Source of the DNA: Crotalaria pallida
Lineage: Eukaryota > Streptophyta > Magnoliopsida > Fabales > Fabaceae
Reading direction: 5' to 3'
DNA: 64,000 nucleotides
NCBI GenBank assembly: GCA_037953625.1
Contig: CM075651.1
Span: 126,260,501 to 126,324,500 of the forward strand
Under the pieces are notes generated by a model. It was given only the letters and a program-made list of their open reading frames with translations. It had not been told where the DNA came from and searched no databases. Shown here piece after piece: positions 23,271 through 35,475 of the stretch. The translations under genes and the position numbers were made by a program. Every line of letters starts with the position of its first letter. The first letter of the stretch is position 1.

Positions 23271-24579
23271 GGTGCGTTGTAAGACGCATAGAGGGTTATG
23301 CGCAATGATGGACACGCGTTTTATCTAAAAGATATGTGAAATATGATTAAAAACTAGAAGAATGAAATGAAAAGTGTGAATGGTCGGTATGTGTCGAGCA
23401 AAGGAAATGTAAAATATGTTAAAAGAATAAAAGTGAGAATGGTCGGAAATGGGTGAATAAAAGTGAAAGATAAAAGATACAGGGGAAGGTATGGGCCGAG
23501 CAAATTGATGTTAATTGTGTATGTTGCATGATTTGGACAAAATATATGTTTATGTGCATAACTGCCTAATTGTGTTTGACTTGGTAGGTCGGTATGTCAT
23601 ATTAGAAACTGCTTACTTAAGTTCTGTGTAATGCTCACCTCCTTACCATTTTTCAGGTACCGAGTCCGAGCAAGCACAATCCCTGGCCGAGCAGGTTCAC
23701 TCTCCCTCACAGGGAGAGTAGGTCTTTTAGTCGGACAATGATCCATGTTCTCGGTCCTCTGGCCGAGCAAAACACTGATGTAGTATGTATTTTGAATATG
23801 GAAAAAGGAATGTTTTAAACTATACTGTGTTGCACTTCGATGCTTTATGTAAGCATGTATTTTTGGTCGGCAATTTGTAAGACATGAATGCAAATGAAAT
23901 TATTATGTTATTCAAAGAAAAATTTTCAAGTCCTAAAATTGATTAAGGATAAACTTTAATTAGGGTGTTACATTAATCGTTTCCCCAAGATGAGGCACAA
24001 GTTAAGAAAATATTATTCAAGTAATATATCATAATGAATTTTAAGCTAAGATTTATGACAATTATTTTAAGTTTTCAGTAATGATTATTATCAAGATTAC
24101 TGAACAATGGCACAGAAAGTTGACCAAAATAAACATCATAAAAAAACGTTCGCAAAGCTGACTTAAAAATACTTCTTCATTAATTTGAAAGGGGAAGAGG
24201 CCTATCAAGTACTTAATAGGATAAAATATATAAGTACATAATGGGTGATACATCTTGTACATAAATTTATAAAATATAAAAATGGTACACAACGCTGACT
24301 AATAAAATACTTTGCTTGCTAATCGCAAGTGAATGAGATGATGACTTGTTTATATCCATGCTCTGCAACGACCATTTCTCACTGCATTAAGTGTAAACAA
24401 CAAAGAAATATTAACTAGTATTCCTTGCATTATAACATTATAAAAAAATTTAGAAATCCTTAGCTTAAATATAAAATTAGAAAAGATTTAATTAAATCAA
24501 ATCAAATAACCCATAATGCAAATAACTTTCATACTTATATATTATTATTAAATAAAATGTTTACCTCTAAGGTAACAAA

Positions 24580-24948
24580 TTAATACACAATCATTTGCCC
24601 ACGTTTAATCAAGGAAATAATGGTTGTCGTTGAACAACCACTTGCAACATCACTTCCAATGGTAAGAGTAAAGCATAACAATAGTGAAGACTTTGAAATA
24701 TAAGACATTGTCATTTTTTTCCATCGAACCATGCCTGCATCAACAATCCATGAGAAAGGATATGCAACCTTGCACATGAATCTAGTAAAACAAAGACAAT
24801 AAATCAGTTTTAAACAACAAAAAATATTTCAAAGAAAATACATTCATATGTAATAATCAACTATGAAGATAAGATAAATGATATATTGAAGTGAAGTTTT
24901 GTATAGTACATACCCAGCAACGCATATACCCTTGCTTAGCATCAACAT
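24580..24948 (-). CDS. Candidate two-exon small peptide gene, unit 2 copy
   Basis: Exon 1 is 24948-24914 and exon 2 is 24781-24580 on the minus strand, with the same GT/AG intron as the unit 1 copy. Splicing gives 78 codons. Start, splice phase and stop are conserved, but the residues differ at roughly ten positions (for example the split codon AGA becomes GGA). The TATA-like site upstream is also kept. No known family is recognised; the same doubts apply as for the first copy. Confidence 0.33.
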
Positions 24949-26712
24949 TTCTCTTCAAGCATATTTGTTAATATGTGTTATGTAAATCAATAAAAGGTAG
25001 CATAAGCCACTCTACCTACCGAACCTGGCAAGCTGAGAAGTGATGATGACGTTTTTAGTGAAATCCTTTTAGTTTTTTAAAAGTGATGAAGGTAGCTACA
25101 TATTTATAGTAAAGGGTAAGTGATCGAGAGAAGTGCATATCATGTAAGGAAGTAGTAGGTGTGAGTCAAGGTAGTTAGATTACGGTAGCTACGTGTGCCT
25201 ATCATGCGGTGCAAGTATCTAATATAATTTACGGATCTTATTTGATTTCCTTCCATCTTAAGGTTGTTCACTGGAAAGGAAAGAAAATGTTAGGCCTTAT
25301 GTTAAAAAAAATTAAAAAAATGACTAAACTAATATCACTTTTTTTCTTGACTTTGTATGCTTCCATCACTTTTCTCCCTTACATTATCAAAAATTCTCAA
25401 TCATCATTGAATTGAAAAAAGTAATAAACTTATGTCTGTGTCATTGTATTCTTGTTATTCACTTTAGATCCTACGAAAAACTAATAATGCGAATAATTTT
25501 ACGAACATTAGAGATTATTGTTTAATTTTAATAATATCAAGAACGAAAGTGATGGATACATTGTCGGGGATGAAAGTGTTACTTTTTATTAAAAAATAAA
25601 ATGAACAAAGTTTTTGGGAAACTACATCCACTACTGCTTCTTAAAGTTTTAAAAGTTGATTTTTACAATCTAAATATACTATTTCAAGCATCTAATGAGC
25701 CATCAAAAATCCATCAAAAGTTAGTTCTTTTTCTTTCTTTTTAATAATCCCTTTATCCCAAAAAAAGTGGTAAAAAAATAGAAAGAAATGAGTTCAAAAA
25801 TCTTCTAACTTTTTGGGACGGATGGAGTATTTTTGATGAATTCATCAATTAGTTGTCTCCAGCAATGTTTTTTTTAATATTCAAAAATTTAATCAATAAA
25901 AGTTCAACATTGTTGGTAAATAAATGAGTTATATAAGCATGATATAAGATATTTGATTCCTGCCACATGGCTGGAAAAGTATTTGTTATTAGCAGCAAAA
26001 TCTACTTCATTGATCTCTAAGACTCGAATGAGATTAATATTTACTTTTGGCTTTGGAACCTTTCGTTCACACCAAAAAAAATTGATTATATTAGGAGATT
26101 TACCCTTTTTTTTAAATGAAAAAATTTAGTATTTTCAAAATTAATTTTTTAAATAATTTGAAATAAACATTGGATTTATAAGAACCGCTTAGAAAAATAA
26201 GATAATTTTGATTGACCAAGATCAATGGAGAGTGCGAGCTATTGCAGAAGAAATTCCATCAACTAGACATGCATTTTGTATATGGTGTATGATCTTCAAA
26301 TTTAGCAGTGGTTCAATGTATTTCATAAACGATATCTAAAATAGTGCACTTTCTTTTATGTATTATTACATAAGCTTAAAATTTCATTAAATTTTGAAAA
26401 ACTGTAGCATCATCAAGTGATTGAAAAATGCAAAACAATAAACAATAAACATGTGATGATGCATTTATGAGATAAGACTTTTTTAGATACCTGCCGATAT
26501 TCAGTTACTTATTTGGTAGGATGACAACAATTGAAAGATCTTAAAATATCAATTTCTTTTTCTTTAACACTTTCAATTGTAATAATTATTAATGGGTTGA
26601 TAAGATATTTATTTGTGAGATTATAATCCCGTCTATCTTGTCTAGCTATTACCATTTCTTAACAAAAATTATTGTTACCCATTCAAAATAGAGTTATGAT
26701 AAATAGACTTAC

Positions 26713-26839
26713 AAAATCAACCTACAAATAAGCCTACACCATAAAAAAAGTGACATGTATCACTTATTAACCAATCAATAATAAGCAAGTGACATATGTC
26801 ACTTCCTTTATAGTGTAGACTTGTTTGTAGGTTGATTTT
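26713..26839. mobile_element. Small MITE with inverted ends, unit 2 copy
   Basis: This is the same element as 19274-19399, with inverted ends AAAATCAACCTA and TAGGTTGATTTT. Confidence 0.75.
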
Positions 26840-27224
26840 ATAATTCTAATAATCATTTTTCTTCAAAATAAAATGTATGCTTGATTCATTTCATTAATCT
26901 AGTAAGTATAACTAAAAATTTATTTCATTTTGGAATTTTTTATCTATCGGTGACTATTTCTTTATTATTTTTAATTTGCTTAATTTAATATTTGAACATT
27001 TTAGAGAAAGTGTTTTTATATTTCATTTAGGATATCTTCTAGTCAATACGTGACTGAGACACCCTTCTTAATATACAATATTGGAAATATAGAATATTTC
27101 CAAAAATACTTTATGGACTTTATAAAGAGAAATATCTCGTATAAATTTTTTATCTTGTATCACTTTTTACCAAAATCAGAGTGCACATAATAAAAATAGT
27201 ACTTAAAGATCAGTTGTGATATAA

Positions 27225-27226
<2 letters not shown>

Positions 27227-27252
<26 letters not shown>
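27227..27252. repeat. AT dinucleotide microsatellite
   Basis: An uninterrupted (AT)13 run inside the LTR. Confidence 0.95.
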
Positions 27253-27257
<5 letters not shown>

Positions 27258-27450
27258 GAAAAGATCCCAAGTACACATCATCATCATCAAAGTGATACAA
27301 GTCCCAAGTACATAGTCCACAAACTGAAAATATAAAAAGACATCAGCTCTCGTACATCTCAAAACTATATACAATATATCACATGTCAAAAATAGATGTC
27401 CAAGAGCAGGTCAAACTGGTCCTCCAAGCATCCGACAGGGTCCACTGCAG

Positions 27451-27975
27451 CTACACATTAGCTCCAGGATCCATACTACCTATATTGTGCCTATACGTAG
27501 GAACCACTCGGTCCTCCACAAGGCCTAGTAGTCGACTCGACTGGTACCTCCTCCTCGCTCTCCCCCTCCTCAGGATCCTCCTCGCTCTTGTTCGACGGGG
27601 TAGATGCCCTACCACTGGGCCTAGGATCTGCAGCTGGTGCTGTCCTATCAGTACCTGTCGGACCAGGTGAAGGAGCATCGTCATTAGTGAAAACTCTATA
27701 TGCAATGGGTGAGAACGAATGGCTGCCCGAAAACGAAAACTGTGAAACCTACGTACTGGTTGAGCTAGTGGTGCTCCTCTATAAGTATAGAACAGGGGTA
27801 CATGCATAGTATAAATGATAGGGATCCTAAACCTACGAGATCGCACACGAGCAAGGGGGTTAGGGTGATAGAGAGTAATCTTCCCCTCACCCTCAAAAGT
27901 AGCTCGGTGCTCCTCGAATGTCCATATACCACTAGGGATAGGTCTGATCTCGACGCAAGTTAGGTATCTGACCAT
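27451..27975 (-). pseudogene. LTR-resident ORF, copy in the minus-strand Tekay LTR
   Basis: The first Met is at 27975. The opening residues (MVRYLTCVEIRPIPSG, then HPNPLARVRSRRFRIP) align with the frame at 63526-64000 and with the short frame at 42544-42732. Near residue 83 the alignment shifts to a second frame. That frame continues with an acidic Glu-rich tail (SEEDPEEGESEEEVPVES) matching the tail of the 63526 copy. This copy therefore has one frameshift. I know no named family. The shared reading frame across diverged LTRs argues for past coding function. Confidence 0.55.
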
Positions 27976-28265
27976 CACCTAATATATAAGGGCACAGGGG
28001 TAAGCATATACGTACACATAATCAAATAAGAATAACTGGAATTAAACATTCACATATAATCAAGTTACCAGTCAACATGCTTCTGCATATGATCAAGCCA
28101 AAATCATTTATAATTAATGCTCTTAATTATAGTGGCATGATGCATGTCATCTCTCAATTCCTGAGATTCTCCATCTAAACATTCTCACGGACGTCCATCC
28201 ATAACATCAGTGTATTCCCAGAATACTTTAATACGTTCCAGAACGTATGGCGTACTAGCTCGGAA

Positions 28266-28383
28266 GTGATACATAACGTCACCCCCCCGGTGAACGTCAC
28301 ATCGCGAAGATGTAATAACCACTTTGTGATACTTAACGCCGCTCCTCATGTGTCCGTCACGTCGCGAAGACGTAATAACCACA
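28266..28383. repeat. 60-bp tandem duplication in the Tekay LTR
   Basis: Two copies start GTGATACATAACG (28266) and GTGATACTTAACG (28326). Both end with CGCGAAGAYGTAATAACCAC. Confidence 0.85.
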
Positions 28384-28736
28384 TCAACAGTATATCCACA
28401 TACTGGCCACATCATCAACCTTAATGTGTCATCGAGCTAGCAGCAATATTTGGCACTCCCAGAGGCCCTCCTCATGTTCCTCGAACATGAAATACGATAA
28501 AATCCACCAACACCATGCATGAATGCATCAATATCTCAATTAATTATCCTTTAATTTATTTTATAATATCCAACACATTATAAAATAAATAAGTGAGTTA
28601 TGCTTTTCACCTTAGAAATAATAATCAACTATTATTTTAGGCAAGATTTCAGTATGTCCTCTGTGAAAAATAAAATTTAATTATAAGTTAAAATTATTAG
28701 AAATTAAAAATGGTATTTTGCTGAATTTTTAGTGCT

Positions 28737-28808
28737 GGTAATTGATTACCACGTATATTTTCAAATTTTGTATAAGATACAGACCAGTAATCGATTACCC
28801 TATTAGTA
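28737..28808. repeat. Paired TAATCGATTA palindromes, downstream cluster of the Tekay LTR
   Basis: GGTAATTGATTACC at 28737-28750 and GTAATCGATTAC at 28797-28808. The second is a perfect 12-bp palindrome. Confidence 0.85.
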
Positions 28809-29845
28809 GATGCATAAAAACTTAGTTTTAACATACCATTTTCAATTCTAATCAATTTTAACTCAAACTCATCATTCACAAAGATTAAATTACATAATTT
28901 AAACATGCTCCAACACTGAAATCATACCAATTCAAGGGGAAATCCACATTTCCATGAATTATGCATAAAACACCAATTCTAACAACTTAAGGTATCAAAT
29001 CTCAATACATGTAATTAAACCATGATTTCAGGCATCTAACACTTTGCATGCACATAATATAAGTTGCTCATAACACAGAGAGAGCAACATTCGGTCTCCA
29101 AACCAAAAATCACATTTCAAACTATGCCCTTTTGAGTCTCAAGTTGACTCCCTATACAAAATACAACAATCACTCTTATTCTAGTAAATGTGAAGCTCCC
29201 CCCTTACCTCTGGTTCGTGCTTGATCCAAAACTTTGCAGAGAAAGAAGCTCTAACACTGAAATCCACTAAATCCTCTACATGCAGGACAATATTGAACAG
29301 GGTACCAAAACCAGAAAATTTGACATGCAAAACCGAATCAAGAATTGGGGAAAATGGTTAAATTGGATTCTCTGCAACATGCACTAGAGGTAGGAAGGAG
29401 TTGGAAACCAAAAGGGTTTGTGTGCTTACCAAAATCAAGCTTCAAAGTAAGCTCCAGAAACCAGGTTTAAAACTTTGCAGAATTTGGCACCGAACTTGGC
29501 AAGCTTGATACTCCTAGTATACACACTCTCAGCTCACAATCTCTATATCAATGCAAAGCTTGAAGATTAATCTTTGCAATGGTGTATTACTCTCAGGCCA
29601 AAACTCAGAAACAAGAACGAATTTGAGGGACGAAAACAAGAACCCTAGACTGCGTGTTCAGAGTTTACAGCATGCAAATGGAGGCAATTCATCAACCAAA
29701 GGCTAATTTATAGCCAAATTCGTTTGCCGTGCAAGGCGGCACTACATGCATTTCCCACTTAGCTTAGAGGTGATTTCGTGGCGATTAAAGGATTATTCAA
29801 GAGATTACTCATCAAACGCACTCAAAACTGGGTTTTCTGCACTAT

Positions 29846-29880
29846 GGTAATCGATTACCAAGTCGTGGTAATCGACTACC
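29846..29880. repeat. Paired TAATCGATTA palindromes near the LTR 5' end
   Basis: GGTAATCGATTACC at 29846-29859 is a perfect 14-bp palindrome. GGTAATCGACTACC at 29867-29880 has one mismatch. The spacing is 21 bases, about two helix turns. Confidence 0.85.
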
Positions 29881-30147
29881 ACGATGAAAATTTTCAAAAA
29901 TTCATTTTAATTAACTTCCCTCCACAAACCTTTCTAATATTGCAATTAGGTCCAACCCCAAGGATTGAATTGCAAAACTTATGTTTTTGTACAAATTTCT
30001 CAATAAAAATATATATCATATATTTATATCTTTTAATACACATAATGTTCAAAAATAAAAGTTTCAAATAAACTTAAATTAATTATAAAATAACAATTAT
30101 AACTAATTTATATATTTATTCGGAAGACGAAAATTAGGGGTGTTACA

Positions 30148-30162
30148 CTACTCCCCCACTTA
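30148..30162 (-). promoter_or_regulatory. Polypurine tract of the Tekay element
   Basis: On the minus strand AAGTGGGGGAGTAG lies directly before the LTR start TGTAACACCCC. Confidence 0.8.
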
Positions 30163-30191
30163 CAAAGAATTTCGGGCCCCGAAATTCTAAC

Positions 30192-31517
30192 TTACAAAAA
30201 CAACTCTGGATACTCTTGACGCATCTTATCCTCTAATTCCCATGTCGCTTCCGATACGTCTCCGCTTTCCCAAATAACTTTGACTAAAGGAATTTCCTTT
30301 CCTCTGAGATGTTTGACTCTTCGATCCTCAATCCGAACAGGTCCAGCCTCAAAGGTAAGGTTTTCTCTCAAGGTCAGATCATCAAGTCTAATCTGGAGAA
30401 CAGCGGTTGGGTCATGCACATATTTCTTGAGTTGAGACACATGAAATACATTGTGCAAATTGGCTAGGGATGGAGGTAAGGCTATTTGGTAGGCAACGAA
30501 ACCAATCTGTTTGAGAATTCGGTAAGGGTCAATACACTTAAGTGAAAGTTTTCGGGTTTTCAAAGCTCGACTAACAACTTTCATCGGAACAATCCGAAGA
30601 AACACATGATCACCTCCGAAAACTCCAATGGCCTTCTTCTCTTATCTGCATAACTCTTTTGCTGACTCTGAGTCGTCCTCATCCTTTCCCGAATCATTCT
30701 AATCTTCTTAGTCGTCTGTTGCATAATTTATGGACCAATAATCAAGTTCTCCCCCACTTGGAACCGACATAGTGGGTTTTGACATTTCCTCCCATACCAA
30801 GCTTCAAACGGTGTCATCCCTATACTAGCATGATAGTTATTATTATAAGTGAATTCTATGAAAGGTAGCACTTGATCACAACTTCCTTGTTCTTCCAATG
30901 CACAAGCCCTCAAAATATCTTCCAAATACTGAATAGTTCTTTCCGTTTGACCATCAGTCTGAGGATGATATGAAGAACTCATCCTTAACCTTGTACACAT
31001 GGCCTGATGTAAACTGTGCCAAAACCTCGAATTAAATCTAGGATCACGATCTGAGACAATACTTGATGGCACTCCATGCAACCGAACTACCTCCTTAATA
31101 TAAGATAGGTGAGTCTTTTCAAAGAATAGCGCATATTTATCGCAATAAAATGCGCCGACTTCGTCAAAACGATCCACTATTACCCAGATTGCATCATGAT
31201 TTGCTACTGTTCTTGGCAAACTTTATACAAAAACCATTGAGATACTCTCCCATTTCCATTGAGGGATATCCAATGATTGTAGCCTTCCACCAGGCTTCTG
31301 ATGCTCGGCCTTAGCCTTCTGATGCTCGACCTTAGCCTTTTGACACACTAGGCACGAAGCCACATACTCTGCAACATATCTTTTTAAACCTGACCACCAA
31401 AATATCCTCTTCAGATCTTGGTACATTTTGGTCGATCCCGGATGCATACTCATTCTACTCTTATGAGCTTCATCAAGAATCAACCTCCTCACTTCTGAAT
31501 CTTTCAGAATACAAATT
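30192..31517 (-). pseudogene. Tekay pol 3' part: integrase and chromodomain
   Basis: In minus-strand order: the zinc-binding HHCC part (31517-31223, with HKSRMSMHPG and SCLVCQKAK), the integrase core (31219-30728, with WVIVDRF, IVSDRDPRFNSRF and YHPQTDGQTERT giving the D, D, E positions), and the C-terminal domain with chromodomain (30605-30192, with FHVSQLKKYV and WELEDKMRQEYPELF). Breaks lie near 31220 and 30610-30727, so the frame is not continuous. The chromodomain next to the LTR places it in the chromovirus (Tekay/Del) group. Upstream pol continues at 40058 beyond the Athila insertion. Confidence 0.85.
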
Positions 31518-32790
31518 TGATTTGAGTCTAATATATGATTTTTTGGGCTTAATTTCACTTCCTTTTGCTATGGTTTTGGCTTGTTTCTCTTGTAAATATA
31601 GGTAATTTGTATTGGTTTTAGGATTTTTTAGTATTATAGAGTCCTTTGAACGTTTTGATCCGTTTTGGGTATGTTTCAGGTGCTTTTGGAGCTTTATTTG
31701 GAGAAAATATTATTGGAGCTGAGAAGAGCATAAGAAGACCTTGAAAATGACACAAGAACGGAGAGAAACAGAGTCTAAAATTATTCCACACGCCCAGGCG
31801 CATGGACCGCGCGCCCAGGCCTGCGTACATCGATAATCAGTACCCATCAGATATGGCACGCCCAGGCGTGCAGACCCATACGCCCAGGCGCGCGTGACTC
31901 GAGAAGGCCCAATTGGGCCAATTTCTGATAAATTTTGGAGGATTCTATTAGGATTGTATTTTATGTATTTATTCTACGTTTTAGAATTAGGTTAACAGTC
32001 ATTAGAGAGATTTTAGAAGGGAGATTACACAATTTAGGAGCAAATTGAAGGAGGAATCCATTGAAGATTGAAGATTCAGAGCAGAATTAGTGGTAATTTA
32101 GGAATGAATTTCATTATTTCAGTTTTGCTTCTTTCTTCTATGATGTGTAACTAAACCCTTGTGTTAGGAACATGGTGGATTTGCATGGATAATTAGTTTA
32201 ATTTATGAAATAGTGTTTTTCCAGTTTTAAATCATGTGTTTGATTGTGTTTTTAATGTTATGCATGGACTTGATCAATTTGTGTTTTGGATTTCTAAATT
32301 CTGGATTGGAAAATTAGGATTTAGAATAGGCCATGCAAGCAAACAACATAATTATCCAACTTGTAGGAATACTTTTGGATTTTTATGTGACTATTCATAA
32401 ATTCACTGTTCTTAATCAAGGTTATTCAATGGTTTAAATTTCTAAGGAATTAGGATTTATCAAGTTGAGTAATAAACAGTAATTACATAAGAGGAATCTA
32501 GTAATTGCTAATTTAGGAGTTTGTTCACGATTTAAAGGAAAAACAATAATTCAGAATTAATTACCATTTTTCTTTCATAGACTTTATTCTTTTTATTTTT
32601 CAGTATTTTATTTTATATTTAATTTTATTCAAAAAAATCAGATTTAATTAGTAGTTTAATTTAATAGATTGAACTTAGAACTACTCTTAGGTTAAAGTAA
32701 TTGGAAAATTTGCAATCCTCGTGGGACGATAATTTCACTTACATTATAGTACTATTGTACGATCTAGTATACTTGCTAGAGAGTCCAACA
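31518..32790 (+). repeat. 5' LTR of the Athila-like element
   Basis: This 1,273-bp LTR has a GC-rich patch at 31788-31900 with several CGCCCAGGCG words in otherwise AT-rich sequence. Confidence 0.92.
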
Positions 32791-32796
32791 AGTTTT

Positions 32797-32814
32797 TGGC
32801 GCCGTTGCCGGGGA
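32797..32814 (+). promoter_or_regulatory. Primer binding site of the Athila-like element
   Basis: TGGCGCCGTTGCCGGGGA lies six bases after the LTR end. It is the usual Athila/Tat form. Confidence 0.85.
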
Positions 32815-32924
32815 TTGAAATTCGTTTCAATTTATTTTCGACACTTAAAAGTAGTTTTTAGTTTAATTTATTTTTTTTATTTTTATTGTTCTTTACTTTC
32901 TTAACAGGTATTGCGTAACCTCTT

Positions 32925-35153
32925 ATGCATTTGCGTTCTGCAGGTAATCGAGAAACTTTGCTTTTTGACCCTGACGTGGAGCTGAGTGCAAAAAGGAGGA
33001 AAAAGCAAACAAGGAAGGAAAGGAAAGAGCAAGAGAAGAAGATGGCTGAAGACAATGGATCCAAAGCAACTCCGGCCACGAAGACCTTGGCGGATTACAC
33101 CACCGTGGACCCGGATATATGCATCTCCAGCATAGTCCGGCCAGCGGTCAATGCAGCATCGTTTGAGATTGATCCCCAGTACATTCATCTTATCAAGCAG
33201 GATCAATTCTCAGGCGCTCCACACCAAGATCTCACGGACCATATGGCCAATTTTCTAAACATGCTCGATTTCTTTAAGATCGAGGATGCATCGGAGGAGG
33301 CGATAAGGATGAGAACGTTTCCTTTCTTTTTGAGGGAACATGCTTATACTTGGATGAAGAATTAGCCACCGGGAAGTCTTTCTAGCTGGGAAGTGCTTGT
33401 CAAGAAATTCATAGACAAGTTCCTTCCAGCTGGAAAACAAGCCAGATTGCGACAGGACGTCAACTCCTTCATGCAAGAAGATGGAGAGCTCTTACATGAA
33501 GCCTGGGATAGGTTCAACCAACTGCTCAAGAAGTGCCCAACTCATGCCATTCTGGACTGGATGCAAATCCGGTTTTTCTACTTTGGGATGAAGATGGCGA
33601 ACAAGTTCATGATAGATGCAGCATCTGGGGGTTCTCTACTGAAGAAGACTGTTGAAGAGGCAAAAGAAATCATTGAAACAATGGCCTACAATAGCAATCA
33701 GGCGATCACGGAGAAGACCATCCTGAAAAATTCAGACTTGAGCTCAACCCAAGTGCATACCATTATTCAGCAAAATAAGGAGATGCAGCAATAGATAGCT
33801 GCATTGGCCAAGCAGATGGGTCAAGCTCAAATTTCAACTATCAACACTCTGAAGTGTGACTTCTGTGGAGAGAATCACCAGAATGGTGATTGTGCGAAGG
33901 ACATAGGAGGAGGCCCTGTGACAATTGAGGAGCAGGCAAATTATGTGGGGGGTGGAGGACATAAAAACAATATGTACAACTCCTACAATCCAGCATATAG
34001 AAACCACCCCAATTTCTCATGGCACAGCACGGCTCTTGACCCACCACAACCACCTCAGCAAACACAGAAGACAGCCTGGGAAGTAGCACTGGATAAGCTA
34101 GCCACCCACACAACAACATTTATGGAGGAGACAAGGGCGCAATTCGCTAATCAGGGGGCTACCATCCCCAACTTGGAGGTGCAATTGGGTCAGATTGCAA
34201 AGCAACTATCAGAGAGGCCACTGGGAACTTTTCCTAGTGACACAATCACTAATCCCAAGGAGTGGTGGATGGCGGTAACTCTTCGAAGTGGCAAGTAGTA
34301 TGAGGAGCCACATTCAAAGGGTGATGCAACTGGAGCGGAAAAGAAGAAGGAAGAGCAACTTGGAACGGATGCAAAGAAGGATCAAGAGCAAGGGAAGCAA
34401 GGAGAATCGAAAGCGCAGGGTCTACCTACGAATCTCATTCAAAGCCCACCAAAGCCTGATCTGTTGCCTTTGAGGGTGCCTTATCCTCAGAGGTTGAAGA
34501 AGGAAGAAGATAAGCGACACTTCTCCAAATTTTTGGAGATGATTCGGAATATCCAAATCAACATTCTGTTTGTAGGGGCTCTTGAACAGATGCCTCTGTA
34601 CGCGAAATTCATGAAGGATCTGCTCACAAGGAAGAAGGGAATGCTCTCGGAAGAGACGTTTCCGATCGCGGAGAAGTGCAGCAGCATTATCAAGAGCAAC
34701 CTGCCACCGAAGCTAAAGGATCCGGGAAGTTTCAACCTTCCCATCACTATTGGCAAGGAGTACACAGGTAAGGCCCTCTGTGATCTTGGAGCTAGTGTGA
34801 ACATTATGCCCTTATCTGTGGGCAATGCATTAAATTTAGGAGACATTAAACCTACCCCTGCAATTTTACAACTAGCTGATAGATCCATCCTCCGCCCCTA
34901 TGGAGTGGTGGAAGACATTTTGGTTAAGGTTAATGACTTCATACTGCCCCTGGACTTTGTAGTCCTTGATGTGGAAGAGGATGAGAATATTCCTCTAATT
35001 TTTGGTCGGCCTTTCTTGGCCACAACAGGGGCAATCATAGATGTGCCTAGGGGAGAAGTGATTCTCCGTGTGAATGGTGAACAGTGCATAATTAATATAT
35101 TTGAAAAACCACCCATCATAGTTGAACGCTTTACTCCGCTCAACCTCATTTAG
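32925..35153 (+). pseudogene. Athila-like gag-protease with three in-frame TAG stops
   Basis: One frame of 743 codons runs without frameshift. It is interrupted only by TAG at 33363-33365, 33792-33794 and 34296-34298. The order is: start MHLRSAGNRE, gag core with SSIVRPAV and FPFFLREHAYTW, then FLPAGKQARLRQDV and LLKKCPTHAI. A zinc-binding CDFCGENHQNGDC follows at about 33858, then WEVALDKLA and QLGQIAKQL. The aspartic protease lies at about 34740-35080, with active site CDLGASVNIMPL and late motif LIFGRPFLATTGAI. Gag assembles virus-like particles and the protease processes them. No RT follows. Confidence 0.85.
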
Positions 35154-35429
35154 CATGCAAATGCTGAAAATAATTTGAAAAATCAGCAGCCATCCCTCAA
35201 AGGGAAATTGGCATCCCCTTAGCCTCCGAAAGGAGGTGACCTGTCAGGCTCGTGACGTTAAACAAGCGCTAGTTGGGAGGCAACCCAATGATTAGGTATT
35301 TTTCCCTTAGTTTAGGAACTTAGTTTTAGTTTAGGAAATTAATTTTTAGTGTAGGTAATTTTTTGTTTAATTTTTAATTTTTATTTTTCATTAATATTAA
35401 AAAAAAATTGGCACTGTACAGTACCCCCG

Positions 35430-35475
35430 CGCCTTGGCGCGCGCCAGGCGTTAAGATGCACGCCTGGGGGAGTCA
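35430..35475. repeat. GC-rich CGCGCCAGGCG patch in the Athila internal region
   Basis: An isolated GC-rich stretch containing CCTTGGCGCGCGCCAGGCG and GCACGCCTGGGGGAG. It echoes the patch in the element's LTRs. The surrounding 35154-35880 is otherwise a leader-like non-coding region rich in C/T. Confidence 0.75.

Larger units (their letters stand above)
20668..23972 (+). mobile_element. Solo LTR, 3.3 kb, Ty3/gypsy type
   Basis: It starts TGTAACATCCC and ends AGGGTGTTACA, flanked by TTAAT at 20663-20667 and 23973-23977. The empty site is intact in unit 1 at 1886-1890. No internal region is present, so it is a solo LTR made by LTR-LTR recombination. Plus orientation is suggested by paired palindromes near the left end (20840-20875) and a CT-rich leader at 22290-22350, as in the other long LTRs here. 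Open frames at 20858-21088, 21097-21504, 22015-22227 and 22992-23315 show no domain. Confidence 0.88.
19625..27054. repeat. Tandem duplication unit 2
   Basis: The unit starts at CTCAGAGATAATGGAAGTG, like unit 1 at 855, and ends where the Tekay LTR begins at 27055. Minus the solo LTR it is about 4.12 kb, against about 4.13 kb for unit 1. It lacks the copia insertion (empty site AATTT at 26551-26555). Landmarks are otherwise colinear with many small substitutions and indels. Confidence 0.9.
27055..30147 (-). mobile_element. 3' LTR of a Tekay-type chromovirus
   Basis: On the minus strand this starts TGTAACACCCC and ends GGGTGTCTCA, giving 3,093 bp. It is preceded by the tract AAGTGGGGGAGTAG at 30148-30162 and by integrase and chromodomain coding, so it is the 3' LTR. 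The flank GTGAC at 27050-27054 is the likely target duplication; the other side is lost because the element is truncated. It contains paired TAATCGATTA palindromes, a 60-bp tandem repeat, an AT microsatellite and an internal ORF. A minus-strand TATAAATT lies at 29705-29712. Confidence 0.88.

Noticed and set aside
27383..27809. Plus-strand frames opposite the LTR-resident ORF
   Set aside because: The minus-strand frame is the one conserved among three LTRs; these are shadows.
29778..30071. Plus-strand frame containing VIDY repeats
   Set aside because: The VIDY words are translations of the GGTAATCGATTACC palindromes inside the LTR, not a protein feature.
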